From Chenopodium formosanum (lineage: Eukaryota > Streptophyta > Magnoliopsida > Caryophyllales > Amaranthaceae): a DNA stretch of 64,000 nucleotides. This document shows, piece after piece, positions 47,508-58,367 of this stretch; within the stretch, counting starts at the first letter, position 1; each line of letters starts with the position of its first letter. The position numbers and the translations under genes were made by a program. The notes beneath the pieces are model-generated. The model searched no databases. It saw only the letters and a program-made list of their open reading frames with translations, and had not been told where the DNA came from. The stretch is taken from contig CM044879.1 in the NCBI GenBank assembly GCA_024500155.1, forward strand, positions 8,881,501 to 8,945,500, read 5' to 3'.

Positions 47508-49062
47508 GTATGACAAAAATTTCTCTACTCGAATGACGAAGGATTATATGTGTTTGTAGATGTATTTTGAGTGGGTAATTAGTTAGAATTTCAATCAAAT
47601 TGGGAATTTTTACTTAAATTAGGGTTAAGGTGAAGTATAACTTAGGGTTTATGTTAAAATAATTGAAAAATCGTTTTTTTGCGGTGTGTTTATGTTGAAA
47701 TTTTGGTTATGTATTGAAAGTAGAGTAAGGAATTATGCGAGTTTGATTAAGTGAACTATATTAGTAGGGTTTTTTGCGAGTTGAATGTACTGAGTTCATG
47801 CAACTGTGGGCTGTTTGATTTAGCTTTGTTTGGGGTGGGTTGATGTTTGTTATTATCAGTGTTTCTTTGTTTGATTCTGAATTATTTGGAGGTGGCATGT
47901 TAAACATACGGATCTTTGGTTAGTCTCAAGGATTTGATATTTTGTAATTATATGGATGGTCCCTGTAATTGTAACAATTTTATTGTGTGCTTGCATGATT
48001 AATGAATAATTGAAAAGGAATGATTGAAGTAAGTAAATTAATTTGTATAATTTTACATGTAATCAGAGTTAAATGTGTTATTGTTTAGGTTATTTGTTTT
48101 TGGTATGTCATTATTGATGGTTATGTGTTTGGGTGTTTGAATGTAGTGGTTCATTATCATATAATGAAGTTTGACAAAACAAGTATGAGAGTTTGATAAA
48201 AATATCTTTAAGAGTTTGGCAAGTAGCTGTGTTTGAAAAGTTTGATTGACAATGGGTGAATGCAAAGTTCCTTTGTGTTGATTAGGCCATTCAGTGATGG
48301 ATTTTACAAGGCTTGTTGTTTATTTTAGTTGATTGCGGTTCCAATTGGTCGCCTTATGTGTTACAATAGAGATTGCTAACAAATAATTTACATTGACTTG
48401 TGTGTTTTTTATTACTTTGTTTGATACAATCATCCGTTGTTGGCATGTGATGGTGATCTCAATTGTTGACTGTGTTGTGTTCTTTGTTTTTGGGGGTGTA
48501 TGCTCTTTTGATTAATCAAGTCAGTATAATGTTGTGGTTAAAATGAATTTTGGTGATTTGAAATGTGGTTTTCTTTTGGTTGTCATTTAATGAATATATT
48601 TTATCCTGGGATTCGTTTCTGGTTCTTTGTTGTTTCCTTTGATAGTTATTTTGGCGCCAACTACCCCTTTGTGTACTTATTCAGGCTGTAGTGCTGTATG
48701 ATTTTCACCCACGCATGCTCAGTATGATTAAATTTTGTCATTGGCTGTTGCATAATTCTGCATTCTTTTGTTTACCAATTTGGGTTAGATTGTGCGATTT
48801 GTAGTATCGATAATTGTTTAATAATTGTAAGGGTAGTCCTTTTTCTTTGAAATCAATATTGTGTTTGCATACATGCAATATTTTATTTTATGTTGTTTTT
48901 TTTTTTTTTTTTTTTTTTGTGCATAGATGATGGATTGATCTAAGTAAGAGAAATAGTCATTGATTCATGCATGTGCTCTTTTAATGTGGATATAGTATAT
49001 GTTTTTCTTGTTGCACTGTTTAGGTAGGTGTAGTTAAAGGTCAGTAATGTTATTTATGGCAG

Positions 49063-52000
49063 GATTCAAAGAAATGAAGCGGAAGCATGGATCTGATTTG
49101 GTCAAGGGAAAACAAGGGAAATCTGATGCTGATGAGATCTCTAAAAAGAGAAATATTGCGAAAGGGAAGAAGAAGATGAAGGCTTCTGATCCAGACTTTG
49201 AGCGTGAGGAACTACAAGATACGGATGAAGAGGATACAGAAGAAAGTGGTTCTGGTACCTCTGGTGAGTCTGGTTCTGATTCAGTTGAGGATGACCAGGA
49301 TGAGTCAGATGAGGCGGAGGAGGTTGATTCAAACCCAAAAAAAGAGGCGTTGGAGACTTTGCTGGCGACGTTGTTGGCGGACAAAATAAAGCAGAAAGAT
49401 AAAAGTAAAGGAAAACAGAAGCAAAAGGTATGGCTATATAACTATATTATGTTCCTTGTAAGGCTATATCATGTTCCTGATAAATACAGCTTGCATTGGT
49501 GATATTTAGTACATCAAGGATTAAATGTTTGTAATGGTATTGTATGGGCAGGTAAAGAAGAGCAAGGGGGAGTTGGTGGTCGAGAAAGGGGAGGTGATTA
49601 AAACCCAATCAAGAAAAACGCAGAAGGTATGATAATATTTTTTTTGTGTCGTGTAACATGTAGGTTTTTTTTTATATCTTAATATAGGTGATTTGGGTCA
49701 AAATTAGTTAGTGGTTAAATTAGGCATCGTAAAAAGTAGTGAATGGGTGTGGTTAATGGGTGTGTTGAGCTTATTGGTTTTTCTTACCGCTGTAGGCCCC
49801 CAACCTGAATGGTGTGAAGGCTGTGTCAACTGTTGTTAGGTTGTTTGATTCTTCTAGGCAGAAGGTTGTAACAGAGATGGGTTTTGGAGGTTTGTTAAGC
49901 ATTCCTCTAACGACTTTGCCACGCAAATTTTCATATTGGTTGTTGACAAGGGTATTAGGTGATGGCTCCATAGCATTTGGAGATAACTATGTGCAACCCA
50001 TGAGTCCTGTTTCAATTCAATGTGTACTTGGGATTCCAATGGGGTCCAAGGCAGTTCCTACTACTATTCCTGATGATGATCCGGTGAAGCAGGCGGAAGT
50101 GATGAGATTAAGGGGCCTGTATGCCAAGGGAGAAAGCGTTTTACTTGCCAATGCATTGGGATCATTGATTGTTCGGGATAAGGATGGGTATGTGCTGCCT
50201 CTGTCAGATGCAGAGAAGCCTAATTTCAAGGTTGCTTTTCTTATTGTAGTACTGGGTTACTTGTTGTGTGGTACGACAAACACAACAAATCTGGGAGTGA
50301 AGCTTTATCCAGCTTTACTTACTTACGATGAATCGTCGGAGTATGACTGGTGCACTTTTGTGCATATGTGGATGTGTAATGCTGCAAGGAATTTCCAAAA
50401 GAAATTTGTTGAGGATGGATATGTTGTTGGATCAGGCGGATGCATTCTGTTTGTGTTGGTAAGTTATGTCTCTTGCATAAATTGAGTTGTTATGTTAAAT
50501 TGAGTTGTTAGTTTAAATTGCGTTGTCAGTTTTTAGTTGGTATTGTGTTAGTTTGGGTTGCATTTCAGTGTCTTGTCTTGGTCTGATTGTAATATTCTTC
50601 ATATTTGTGTCCATTTTACAGATATATTATCTTGATCACCTTAGTCGTGTTCCGGAGTCATGGGGTATGAGACCGAGGCTGAAGGCTTGGTCGCAGGAAA
50701 AAATTTGTGCAACCATAAATGATGACAAAAAAAACGAAAGGGGGACTATGGACGGCTCCCGGTGAGTTATTTCCTTTTTGTATTGGTTCGGATAAATATT
50801 TCAGATTCAAGTTAAGTGAAGAGTGTTAACATTCTGTGGTTTTATTTTGTAGTCGCTGGATGTTGCATATGGAGAACCACATCCATTGGAATCTCGGGAT
50901 GTCCCTTCAGATGGCTGTTATTTGGATCAGGTTGTTGAGCAGGTACGACTTACTAATTCTTGTTATGTCTAAGTTGTTTGTATAATAGTTGATAAGTTTT
51001 TATATGTGAATGCAAAGTTTGAGTTTCATGTGTTTTACTTGTGTTCCTCCTTAGGTGATTGATAAGGTAACTCCAAAGCTACTAGCTGTTATAGACAACA
51101 AGTGTGATCACGTCCTCCGTTAGTTCTATGAGATGATGTCTATGGGTATTGATCGGGCAAAATCCACAAGAAAAGCAAACATGCCCGTTGAAGTGGTTAG
51201 GGATGTAACAAATCCTGTTTCAGAGGAGAATGCTGGTGGAACGGAGGGGTTGGCAAAGCCTTTGAGCCCAGAATTTGAAACGGCAGCAGAGGTTGTAGAT
51301 ATTACTTTGACTGAGAGGGGGTTGCAAGCAGATGAATGTGACCTGGATGTTGTTGTTGGATCGATAACAGTCGTCGATTCAACAACAGCAGGGGAGGGGC
51401 TTCCTGGGAAGGAAGTCGATGGGGCAGAAGCCAAGGGTGGTGTTGTTGGGGTAGAAGCCGTGGGGGGTCTTGATGGGCCAGAAGCCAAGGGAGGTCTTGA
51501 TGGGGCAGCAGCCAAGAGAGGTGTTGATAGGGCAGCAGCCAAGGAGGGTGTTATTGGGGCAGAAGCCAAGACAATTGTGGTTGGGGCAGGCGCCATGGAG
51601 GGGCAAGAGTTTCAGAGCGCTTCCGAAGCGGAATTGGAAGATGAAAAAAATGAGGACATGGAGCCTGGACCACAAATAGTGGTGGGGTTGTTAGGAACTA
51701 GGGGAACAACTGTTTTGGTTGATGCTCAGTGTACTTCTGCAAGGTACTCTTCATGTGATGAGGAAGATGAATGTGATGGGATTGGGGAGAAAAGTGGTGA
51801 CAAGAGGGTCGTGAAGCCTACACAGGCAATATTGTTTAGCAACGCGGCAAAGCCTAGGAGGCATACATCGTGCGAGACACGTTTGCTCAAGTTTGTTAAG
51901 GACTGGAGGCTTCAGAAGGATCCACTCAGGTAATTGAGAACCCCTTCAAGTTGTTCAAATTATAACTGATGTCCATTTTCTTAATCGCAAATGTTAATCA

Positions 52001-53214
52001 ATCATACTAATCATATTATCTGCTTATTTGATGTTATGTTGGTGATTCATAGACCTGGTACTGTGTTGATAAAGTGTGACCACCAAGAGGCGAGCCAGAG
52101 GGATTGCTACGAAGTGGTGCACTATAAATCGCGGGTTTCAACAGATTATGTTAGAATGGCCAGCGTCCTATACAACAAGCAATGGGCCACCAGGGACTTT
52201 GTCAACAGAAGCAAGCGTATTATGCTTAATCCAAGCTATTCGGTACGGTTTAAATAGGTTGTTTTTACTGTTAATCATACAGACCAGACTTGAATGTTGT
52301 TAATGGTTATTGCAAAAAAATTGTAGAATCGATTAATGTTGAATGAAGGAAATGAAGGACACATTGCTGACAAGTATTGCAAACTTCTTCTTAGCTATAA
52401 GCTACCGCATATTCGAGCGGTAAGTCATATACTTTGCTAAATTGATTATGTTGCTTCAAGAACATATTCTAAACTAGGTTATGCCTTACTTGTCGTATTA
52501 GGTCTTTGTCCCTGTGCTGGAAGTTCCCAAGGATTCCCCAGACGAGTCTCATTGGTGGTGCTTGGCTTTGGATATGAAGGGTCAGCAGTTGTGGATGATA
52601 GATTCTTTGTACCCTGATCCATTCACCAAACATGCTGAAGTGTTTGAACTTCTGGTAGATTAATATAGAGTGTATCTAGTTATTGTGCTTGCTCTTTCAC
52701 GTTACAGTATTGGCTTAATGGTTTTCCTATAACTATACAGATTAGTGGTCTCGACGCAATGTTTGAAATTTGTGATCCTCAGTGGACAAGTGGTCAGCTA
52801 AAATCGTGGGCACGATGCACCGTTGAAGTCCTTGAGCCTCGGGATAAGTAAGCACTTCTTTAATTATTTGGTTAGTAGAGTAAAAGTTTGAGATTGTTGT
52901 GTGTGTTGATTTTGGTCCTCCATTGGTGCAGCACATATTGTGGAGTGTTTATGCTAGCATGTATTAAGTTCTTTGCCAGAAGATTCACCACTAAATTCGG
53001 TGTGGTAAGTCGCGTATGTTTATACATTGGTGTTGTTACTCGGTTAGGTTATGTGAAAAAGTTGTTTAATGGGTGTGTTCTTACACTGCAGGGGAGGATC
53101 ACGCACGCTCGAGAGAATCTGTTTCTGGACGACGTGCAGTGTGAATGCAACGAGCTGAAAGACGTCCTGGGGGATCTGACCGCTGGTTCTAGGATGTCAA
53201 CGCGGAATCATTGA
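49063..53214 (+). CDS. Ulp1-type (C48) cysteine protease-like protein, frame interrupted
   Basis: Exons: 49063-49427 (ATG at 49074), 49552-49626, 49796-50458, 50622-50761, 50853-50942, 51055-51929, 52053-52242, 52327-52419, 52502-52654, 52741-52847, 52932-53004, 53092-53214; about 975 codons. Order of parts: Lys-rich then acidic N-terminus; a plant-mobile-domain-like block (LPRKFSYWLL, SIQCVLGIPMGS); a linker with about ten-residue GAEAKGG-type repeats (51420-51600); and a C-terminal Ulp1 protease fold with SHWWCLALDM (catalytic His), WMIDSLYP (Asp) and NTYCGVFML (Cys). Ulp1 proteases cleave SUMO. Related genes are carried by plant Mutator-like elements (Kaonashi, VANDAL) as well as the host. 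Oddities: the oxyanion Gln is not in its usual place and DCG reads YCG; the exon with an A8 run (50728) joins the next exon out of frame; TAG lies in frame at 51121. Skipping to the acceptor at 51123 would bypass the TAG. Confidence 0.65.
51420..51600 (+). repeat. In-frame 30-bp degenerate repeats in the Ulp1-like gene
   Basis: Six or seven units of GGGGCAGAAGCCAAGGGTGG type, each coding roughly ten residues such as GAEAKGGVVG. The unit length is a multiple of three and all units keep the frame, so this is an expandable low-complexity linker. Confidence 0.8.
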
Positions 53215-54237
53215 CGACGATTCAATCTATATTTTTTTGTGAAGTGTTGGTACATGTTATCTGTAATTATTTTGGGAGGTCTGGTGGATAGTTAGTGCAC
53301 ATTTCCTCTTTCTGGTTTATCTATGACTAGGTTTTTTGTCACATATAACACAGGTTCAATCAGTTAGAATTTAAGTAGTACACTCTACACCATGTTTTGA
53401 GTACTATTGGGCCAAATAGTGGGTTTGTTTCGTACCATTTGGATGATTTAAGTACAGTGTTTTCACCCTATGCAGATAATAATGCTTTAATTTGAATGTA
53501 AAAAAGCGGTGGTAGAATGAATATGCTATTCGTTGTTATTTACTTCCAATGGTATTTTAGAAGTGCCAAGGTACAATCGTTAACATGTTTCGTGAAATTA
53601 TGCTGTGAATGGTACATTGCATGTGAATCAACAATGTGATCACTTCAAATTGGTACTCAATTGACAATAAAAGTACCACTGGGAAATTTTGCTACAAGAT
53701 GCTTTGCGAATGCACCACACTCTAACTCCACTCTAAGTACTAGGGCTGTTGGGGTCTAGGAGACAGGGCTGTCTTGTCATAACAAACACAAGCACTCTGT
53801 GAATATTACAAAATGTACCATCTTATACATTTGAATATACTAACTGGAGTTATAAGTACCACTGTGAAATTTGAAGCTACAAAATGCTGCAAGGAACGGA
53901 CTTCAGGATTACAATTACAACATTAAAGGGAGTTATTATTTGCAGTTATAATCCAACTACCAATTTCACACTTACCCCTTGGTAAAAGTGCAAGATTAAT
54001 TGCGTGGTAAGTGGATGCAATCCAGTGGTACATTTTTATATTAGATAATAGCATTAATTATACCATTTAATTCTTTTGTTAGCATAGTGGTATATTCAAT
54101 CAGCCGCTGCGATACGAGGAAAATGGAGTAACTCACAAAGTAGGTGGGAAATCATTTATTGTTTCTTTAGAGTATTTATAAACGTTCACAGAGGACTATT
54201 TAGATCATACACAATAGTAGTACACACTAGTAGTACT
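53215..54237. promoter_or_regulatory. Spacer packed with GTACCA/TGGTAC motifs
   Basis: Eight copies of GTACCA or its complement: 53248, 53432, 53610, 53651, 53673, 53815, 53856 and 54026. Near-variants (AGTACAC, AGTACTA, GGTACAA, AGTGGTATA) lie in between. From base composition I would expect less than one GTACCA/TGGTAC here. The segment is otherwise AT-rich and non-coding. A TATA box (TATTTATAAAC, 54173-54183) serves the next gene. Clustered short motifs in non-coding DNA suggest binding sites of a DNA-binding protein; none has been shown. Confidence 0.5.
54173..54183 (+). promoter_or_regulatory. TATA box of the 303-residue protein gene
   Basis: TATTTATAAAC lies 55-65 bases before the ATG at 54238. 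A pair of TAGTAGTAC motifs sits directly before the start codon. Confidence 0.55.
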
Positions 54238-55149
54238 ATGGGGGGAAATAGGAGCAAGAGGGTGATAGCTAAGAAGGTGAGGGATGCAAACAAAGGGGTT
54301 TCTCATAAGACCCCAAAGGGACTTATGAAGCGCTTGGAATTTATGAAAAACAATGGATATCATGATCCAAACGGTGTCGTTCGAGACTTCTTTCTACCTA
54401 AAAGAGGTAGAGAGATGATGTTCTCGCACCAATTGGCGACGATAGCCCGTGGTGGGCTTCAAAATCCCGTAACTGGGATCGATTTCCACCCCGAGTTCCC
54501 ATTCCCATCGCCTTTCAAAATAGGAGGTCCTGCACACTTCCGACATGAGGCATATTGTTTCATGCATTACCTAGTAGATGCTCACAAGATTGCGGTTAGT
54601 GTCAACCTCCAAGAATTCAATGAGTTACTGATTGATTGTGGGCGTTCTCCATGGTACTGTCGCCATTGGATTCGATTTTGGGAGCTCTTTATGTCCTACT
54701 ATGATTGGGCAAGTACTCTGGAGTACATGCGCAACAACCACTGTAAGGAAGGTGAGACATTTTGCCTTCTACTACTTGGCCATGATTTCACGTCCGAGTA
54801 TGACAAAGACGTGGTTCATGTCACTGTAGAGTGGATGAATTTCTCTCACGAGGATCCTTATGATATCATCCACTCCAGTGAGGAGCAATGCATGTACTTT
54901 AGGAGCAAGATGTTGGCTGAAAATGGGTACAATGAGATCCAACACCTTGATCTCATTACTAGGGAGCCTTTTGACTATGACGACTACCCACAATGGTATG
55001 TCAATAGGTTGACAGAGGCGAAGCAAAGGTATGAAAACAAGGTCAACCCGGATTCCGGATCTTTTTGGGACGGACATGCGCCTGATTACAATGACCCCTA
55101 CGTGGATCCGTGGGAAGGATACCAAGATTTCGGGTTAGACGATGACTGA
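54238..55149 (+). CDS. Unrecognised 303-residue protein, single exon
   Basis: A clean ORF from ATG (54238) to TGA (55147-55149) with its own TATA box. I do not recognise a family. The N-terminus is basic (NRSKRVIAKKVRDANKG). The middle is aromatic-rich (HFRHEAYCFMHYL, CRHWIRFWELFMSYYDW), and the C-terminus is strongly acidic (DYNDPYVDPWEGYQDFGLDD). No signal peptide or membrane segment is apparent, so it is probably soluble and, given the basic start, possibly nuclear. It lies 1.0 kb after the Ulp1-like gene in the same orientation and converges with the GRF gene. In Mutator-type elements with Ulp1 genes, short accessory proteins of this sort can be DNA-binding anti-silencing factors, but I see no VANC (DUF1985) resemblance. 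Confidence 0.75.
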   Translation: MGGNRSKRVIAKKVRDANKGVSHKTPKGLMKRLEFMKNNGYHDPNGVVRDFFLPKRGREMMFSHQLATIARGGLQNPVTGIDFHPEFPFPSPFKIGGPAHFRHEAYCFMHYLVDAHKIAVSVNLQEFNELLIDCGRSPWYCRHWIRFWELFMSYYDWASTLEYMRNNHCKEGETFCLLLLGHDFTSEYDKDVVHVTVEWMNFSHEDPYDIIHSSEEQCMYFRSKMLAENGYNEIQHLDLITREPFDYDDYPQWYVNRLTEAKQRYENKVNPDSGSFWDGHAPDYNDPYVDPWEGYQDFGLDDD

Positions 55150-55504
55150 TTGCTGCTAAGTTATTCCTTTCCTAGTTATGACTGCTACTTATCTAGAATA
55201 GATTAATGTTGTTTTTTAAATTCAGGTTCATGAAACATTGTTAGGCATGTTTTATGTATCATCCAACGTGAGGTGGTACAATCTATCCTTTCTTTTAATG
55301 ACATTATGTACTATTTTATATTCAGCAGTACATTAACCTCTGCATATATGTTCCTTTACAAAAGTTATGTGCTTTCAATACGCTAGGACTAACAACTTTG
55401 TTCAATATTGACTTGCAAGAGAATATTAAAAACTACATAGATTGTTTGTTCAATACTACCATTAGTAAGATTTGACAATATCCTATACTACCAATAGTAC
55501 GAGT
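55150..55504. other. Spacer between convergent genes
   Basis: 355 bases serving as the 3' region of both the 303-residue gene and the GRF gene. It holds one TGGTAC (55274) and several GTAC variants (about 55308, 55328, 55497). Nothing else seen. Confidence 0.5.
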
Positions 55505-55858
55505 TTAAAATTTAAAGTAAAAAAACACAACAATTATTAAGATGGTAAGCCCGATTTTCACGATGTTTACGTGTTGTTTCTCTAACATCTCCACCCTATT
55601 GACAACGCCCCCAATATTATTTGGTGGTCCGTCCTTGACGAGATCAGATTCTACAGCCCATTCCCAGTACCCGCAGTGGCGACATTTGTAATACGGCCTC
55701 TTCGGATTCATGTCCGACATTGAGACGCGAAACTCCACGAGGGTTGACTCATCCCCCAAGCAGTTACATATTTTGGCAGATATCCACGAGATATCGGGGG
55801 AAGCACATGGACGACGAATGAACCGGCTCCCAGAGGACGCTGAAGACATCGTAGACAT
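55505..55858 (-). CDS. GRF-type zinc-finger protein with C-terminal membrane anchor
   Basis: Single-exon ORF of 117 codons on the - strand, starting at the first ATG in frame (MSTMSSASSGSRF); upstream codons in the same frame lack an ATG. The core ICNCLGDESTLVEF, then NPKRPYYKCRHCGYWEW, matches the GRF zinc finger, whose zinc ligands are the CNC and CRHC cysteines. A short helical stretch (VVNRVEMLEKQHVNIVK) and a hydrophobic C-terminus (IGLTILIIVVFFYF) follow. Small GRF proteins with this architecture are abundant in plant genomes and are often linked to transposons. GRF fingers bind single-stranded nucleic acid in other proteins; here the role is unknown. It lies 473 bases downstream of the next - strand gene. 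Confidence 0.75.
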   Translation of the reverse strand: MSTMSSASSGSRFIRRPCASPDISWISAKICNCLGDESTLVEFRVSMSDMNPKRPYYKCRHCGYWEWAVESDLVKDGPPNNIGGVVNRVEMLEKQHVNIVKIGLTILIIVVFFYFKF

Positions 55859-56330
55859 TGCGGTAAAGGTTTTTTTTAAAGAGGCTGAGGATTGTTTTGA
55901 GCTACTTTTTTTCAACTTCTATTGGGGTTAATATAAGGGAAGGGTACCATCGTTGATGGCGGGAAATGTAGTAAATTACCCCGCCTTTTTCCCGTCAAGA
56001 AAAAAGAAACAAAACATAGAACACGTACATCACACCACCTTTTGTACCATCTACATTTTTGTGACATGAAGCTACCTATTATTGTACCGCTGGAGGTATG
56101 TTCATATTGGCTAAAGTACCACCAAGAATCATAACAGCATCAGAAGAACTTCTGATTGTAAAAAGGTAACACTAACGACTGTCTCACAGATAACTTGATT
56201 GTTCAACGCATAGTCTTTGAAAAAAATGCATAACAAAACATTTCAGTCTAAACAAAAGAAATAGAATTGCAATAGACGGAAAAGCACTAAATAGAAGAAC
56301 CGATACCCCCAACACATCACAACCTGCACA
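55859..56330. promoter_or_regulatory. GTACCA-bearing spacer upstream of the GRF gene
   Basis: Three GTACCA copies (55944, 56044, 56116) and variants GTACAT (about 56026) and GTACCG (about 56094). Also holds a TATA-like TTATATTAA on the - strand near 55929-55937, about 75 bases before the GRF start codon. Confidence 0.45.
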
Positions 56331-57557
56331 TCAGAGGTCCTTCCCGAACTGTTCGTGGTGCGACCCATCAAACGCCAATCCTGATGCGAACCAGTGGCTG
56401 TGTATGTCAGGCTCCTCGTCTGAGCTGCAAGGGTCATTGTTCAGTTCTTGCTGGGGGGGGCGGGATGTAAGTCCATGTTGGAGGAGGCGGCTTCGTACGG
56501 AAAAAATTTCATTATTAGTATAACTTAAACACGGCATAAGGAGTTTAAAGTAATAAGTGGTCCATACTATGTGAAGCAAAGCAAACAAAAAATAACTTAC
56601 CCGGAAAACGGCATCCAACAACATTCCTTCTGGCCTTGTTGTTGTGTGCAGGAAATTAGCACTAAGCGCCCTTGGCCTCCACAACACCAACACTCCCCCT
56701 GGATTGTTGTCTGGACCAGCTGGCTCCACTTCATAGTCACCTGGGAGATCACCCGACAGCTCGTTCCTTGCGTACTGACTGTCTACACGAGCTTCTAATA
56801 TGATTACTAGAATTGGGTTGTAATGGTGATAAAGGGTAGTGAAGTTACGAATAAACGAAGGACGTGTGCATCCTCTGGCATTCCAACACAAAGCAAACGA
56901 CCCAAACTGTATAGTTTTCTCGTTGCTACTACTTGAGGCCAGATACTCTCCTGTGTAACTAACACGGTGGTATCTTTTTTTAATAGGCAGAATACGGGGG
57001 ACCTTCGGCTTCATTGTGTAACCCGATATATTGAGCCTCATGTGGGTTTGGCCGTCGACAACCTTCATTACATGGAGCGTATCCGTGTATGACCCAACAA
57101 ATACATTACGCCACATCATAGGGAATGCATATATAGGTGCCTCGAATATGTTCAGAATGGGCTCCAAATCAATTACCTTAGCCAATTCCAAGGGAATTGT
57201 TCGCAACGAAGATGAGGAATAGAAGGCTTGAATTAGCCAAAAAATCGTTACAACTGCTCCTTCATTGTAGCATCCTACTAAATCCTCAAGCAGGGGTAAA
57301 TGGCCGAGAACAGGGGTTCCGTCCTCAAGAACCATTAGCCGAGTTGGGGAGCACATTCCTTGTAGAAGACGTGCCCTCAAGTTTTGGGCAGGATGGAAAG
57401 GACCACCTTCTAAGTGGTCTAATGACTTCAAAAAATGGACAACATTCAAGTCTACTTCGTTGTATTCCCGCTCCGATTTCTGGAAATAAAAAATGGGCAA
57501 TTGTGGATGGGGGGTGACTTTAACATATGAAACAGGAAGTGGATGAAAAATCTCCAT
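56331..57557 (-). CDS. Chimeric protein with captured LINE endonuclease N-terminus
   Basis: Two exons on the - strand: 57557-56601 and 56450-56331, about 358 residues. The first 215 residues are unrecognised (IFEAPIYAFPMMWRNVFVGS is a typical segment). From about residue 222, FALCWNARGCTRPSFIRNFT matches the start of the endonuclease of plant LINE elements (WNCRG type), including the Glu in LVIILEARVD, and runs about 100 residues to DAVFR. The rest of the endonuclease, with its later catalytic Asp/His residues, is absent. Splicing instead adds a 39-residue acidic tail (QELNNDPCSSDEEP). Donor CGG|GTAAGT and acceptor CCCCCCAG|CAA are in phase, and the intron happens to be open too. The ATG lies immediately beside the LTR at 57558, so the original promoter, and perhaps more coding sequence, has been displaced. 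Confidence 0.6.
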   Translation of the reverse strand: MEIFHPLPVSYVKVTPHPQLPIFYFQKSEREYNEVDLNVVHFLKSLDHLEGGPFHPAQNLRARLLQGMCSPTRLMVLEDGTPVLGHLPLLEDLVGCYNEGAVVTIFWLIQAFYSSSSLRTIPLELAKVIDLEPILNIFEAPIYAFPMMWRNVFVGSYTDTLHVMKVVDGQTHMRLNISGYTMKPKVPRILPIKKRYHRVSYTGEYLASSSSNEKTIQFGSFALCWNARGCTRPSFIRNFTTLYHHYNPILVIILEARVDSQYARNELSGDLPGDYEVEPAGPDNNPGGVLVLWRPRALSANFLHTTTRPEGMLLDAVFRVSYFLFALLHIVWTTYYFKLLMPCLSYTNNEIFSVRSRLLQHGLTSRPPQQELNNDPCSSDEEPDIHSHWFASGLAFDGSHHEQFGKDL

Positions 57558-58367
57558 TGATGTGATGTAACCAATGTAGGAGTTTATAGGTACTACGCAG
57601 CGGAAATAACATGAATCATATTCATACAGTACCTAATCCAAGGATCTAATGCATAACACATAAAGCACAAATAATCGTACCTTTGAAGCGTGATTCCACG
57701 TGCGATCGAGCAAGAACAAAGGGAGATAAAGAACCTCAAACGTGATTCCTCTACTTGGTTCACGGGCACAGATTAAGACCTCCACTAATGCTAGTTAGTC
57801 GCGAAAGAACACTTCTATCGACCTTCTACGGAGATGAACGAACGATCAACTAGCCAAGAACCACCGCGCAACACCACGTGGCCACTAGGGGTGGCCGGCC
57901 GTGGGTGAGAGGGGAGTGAGAAGGCGTGCGTGTGAGAGAGAGAGGGTGAGGGCCTTTTGGATGATGGTTGCTTGATTCACAATTCACTGTATGTCAATTG
58001 TGACTTATATCATCAACCCTAGGCAAGGCTATTATTTATAGATCGTATCTCTAAATAATAGTCCAAGTCCAAATCCAAGCCCAATTCCTAATCCCACTCA
58101 AACTATACTTAGCCCACTCTTGCTTATGACTAATTAATTGCTCATGAGGCCCATTAATGGGCCTCTTACTTGCTTAACCCAATACCCTTGTGTGTGACCA
58201 ATATAGGATCCATTCTAAAGGGCTTTGGGCTATTTGACTAGCCCAAAGATCATCTCTCATAGTCTAGCAACAGAGGATGACGCCCCAATAGAATGAACTT
58301 ATTATCTCCATAATAGTGATCCTTGATATATCTAGTAATTGCACTTATCGAAGACACAATTCCTTCA
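57558..58367 (-). repeat. Copia-type 3' LTR (in - orientation)
   Basis: On the - strand the LTR starts TGAAGGAATTGTGTCTTCGA, directly after the polypurine tract ACAAGTGGGAGAT (58368-58380). It runs to about 57558. It contains the TTCCGCTGCG segment typical near the 3' end of copia LTRs and a GAGAG-rich patch. The element's orientation is such that read-through from this LTR would enter the chimeric gene at 57557. A diverged relative is at 25297-26014. Confidence 0.65.

Noticed and set aside
49034..49384. Ser-rich ORF on the - strand
   Set aside because: Exact shadow of the acidic, Asp/Glu-rich first coding exon of the Ulp1-like gene.
51126..51675. Pro/Ala-rich ORFs on the - strand and another + frame
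   Set aside because: Shadows of the in-frame repeat linker; the spliced Ulp1-like frame explains the region.
56571..57517. Several + strand ORFs of 60-106 codons
   Set aside because: Shadows of the - strand chimeric gene, whose splice sites and endonuclease homology identify the coding strand.
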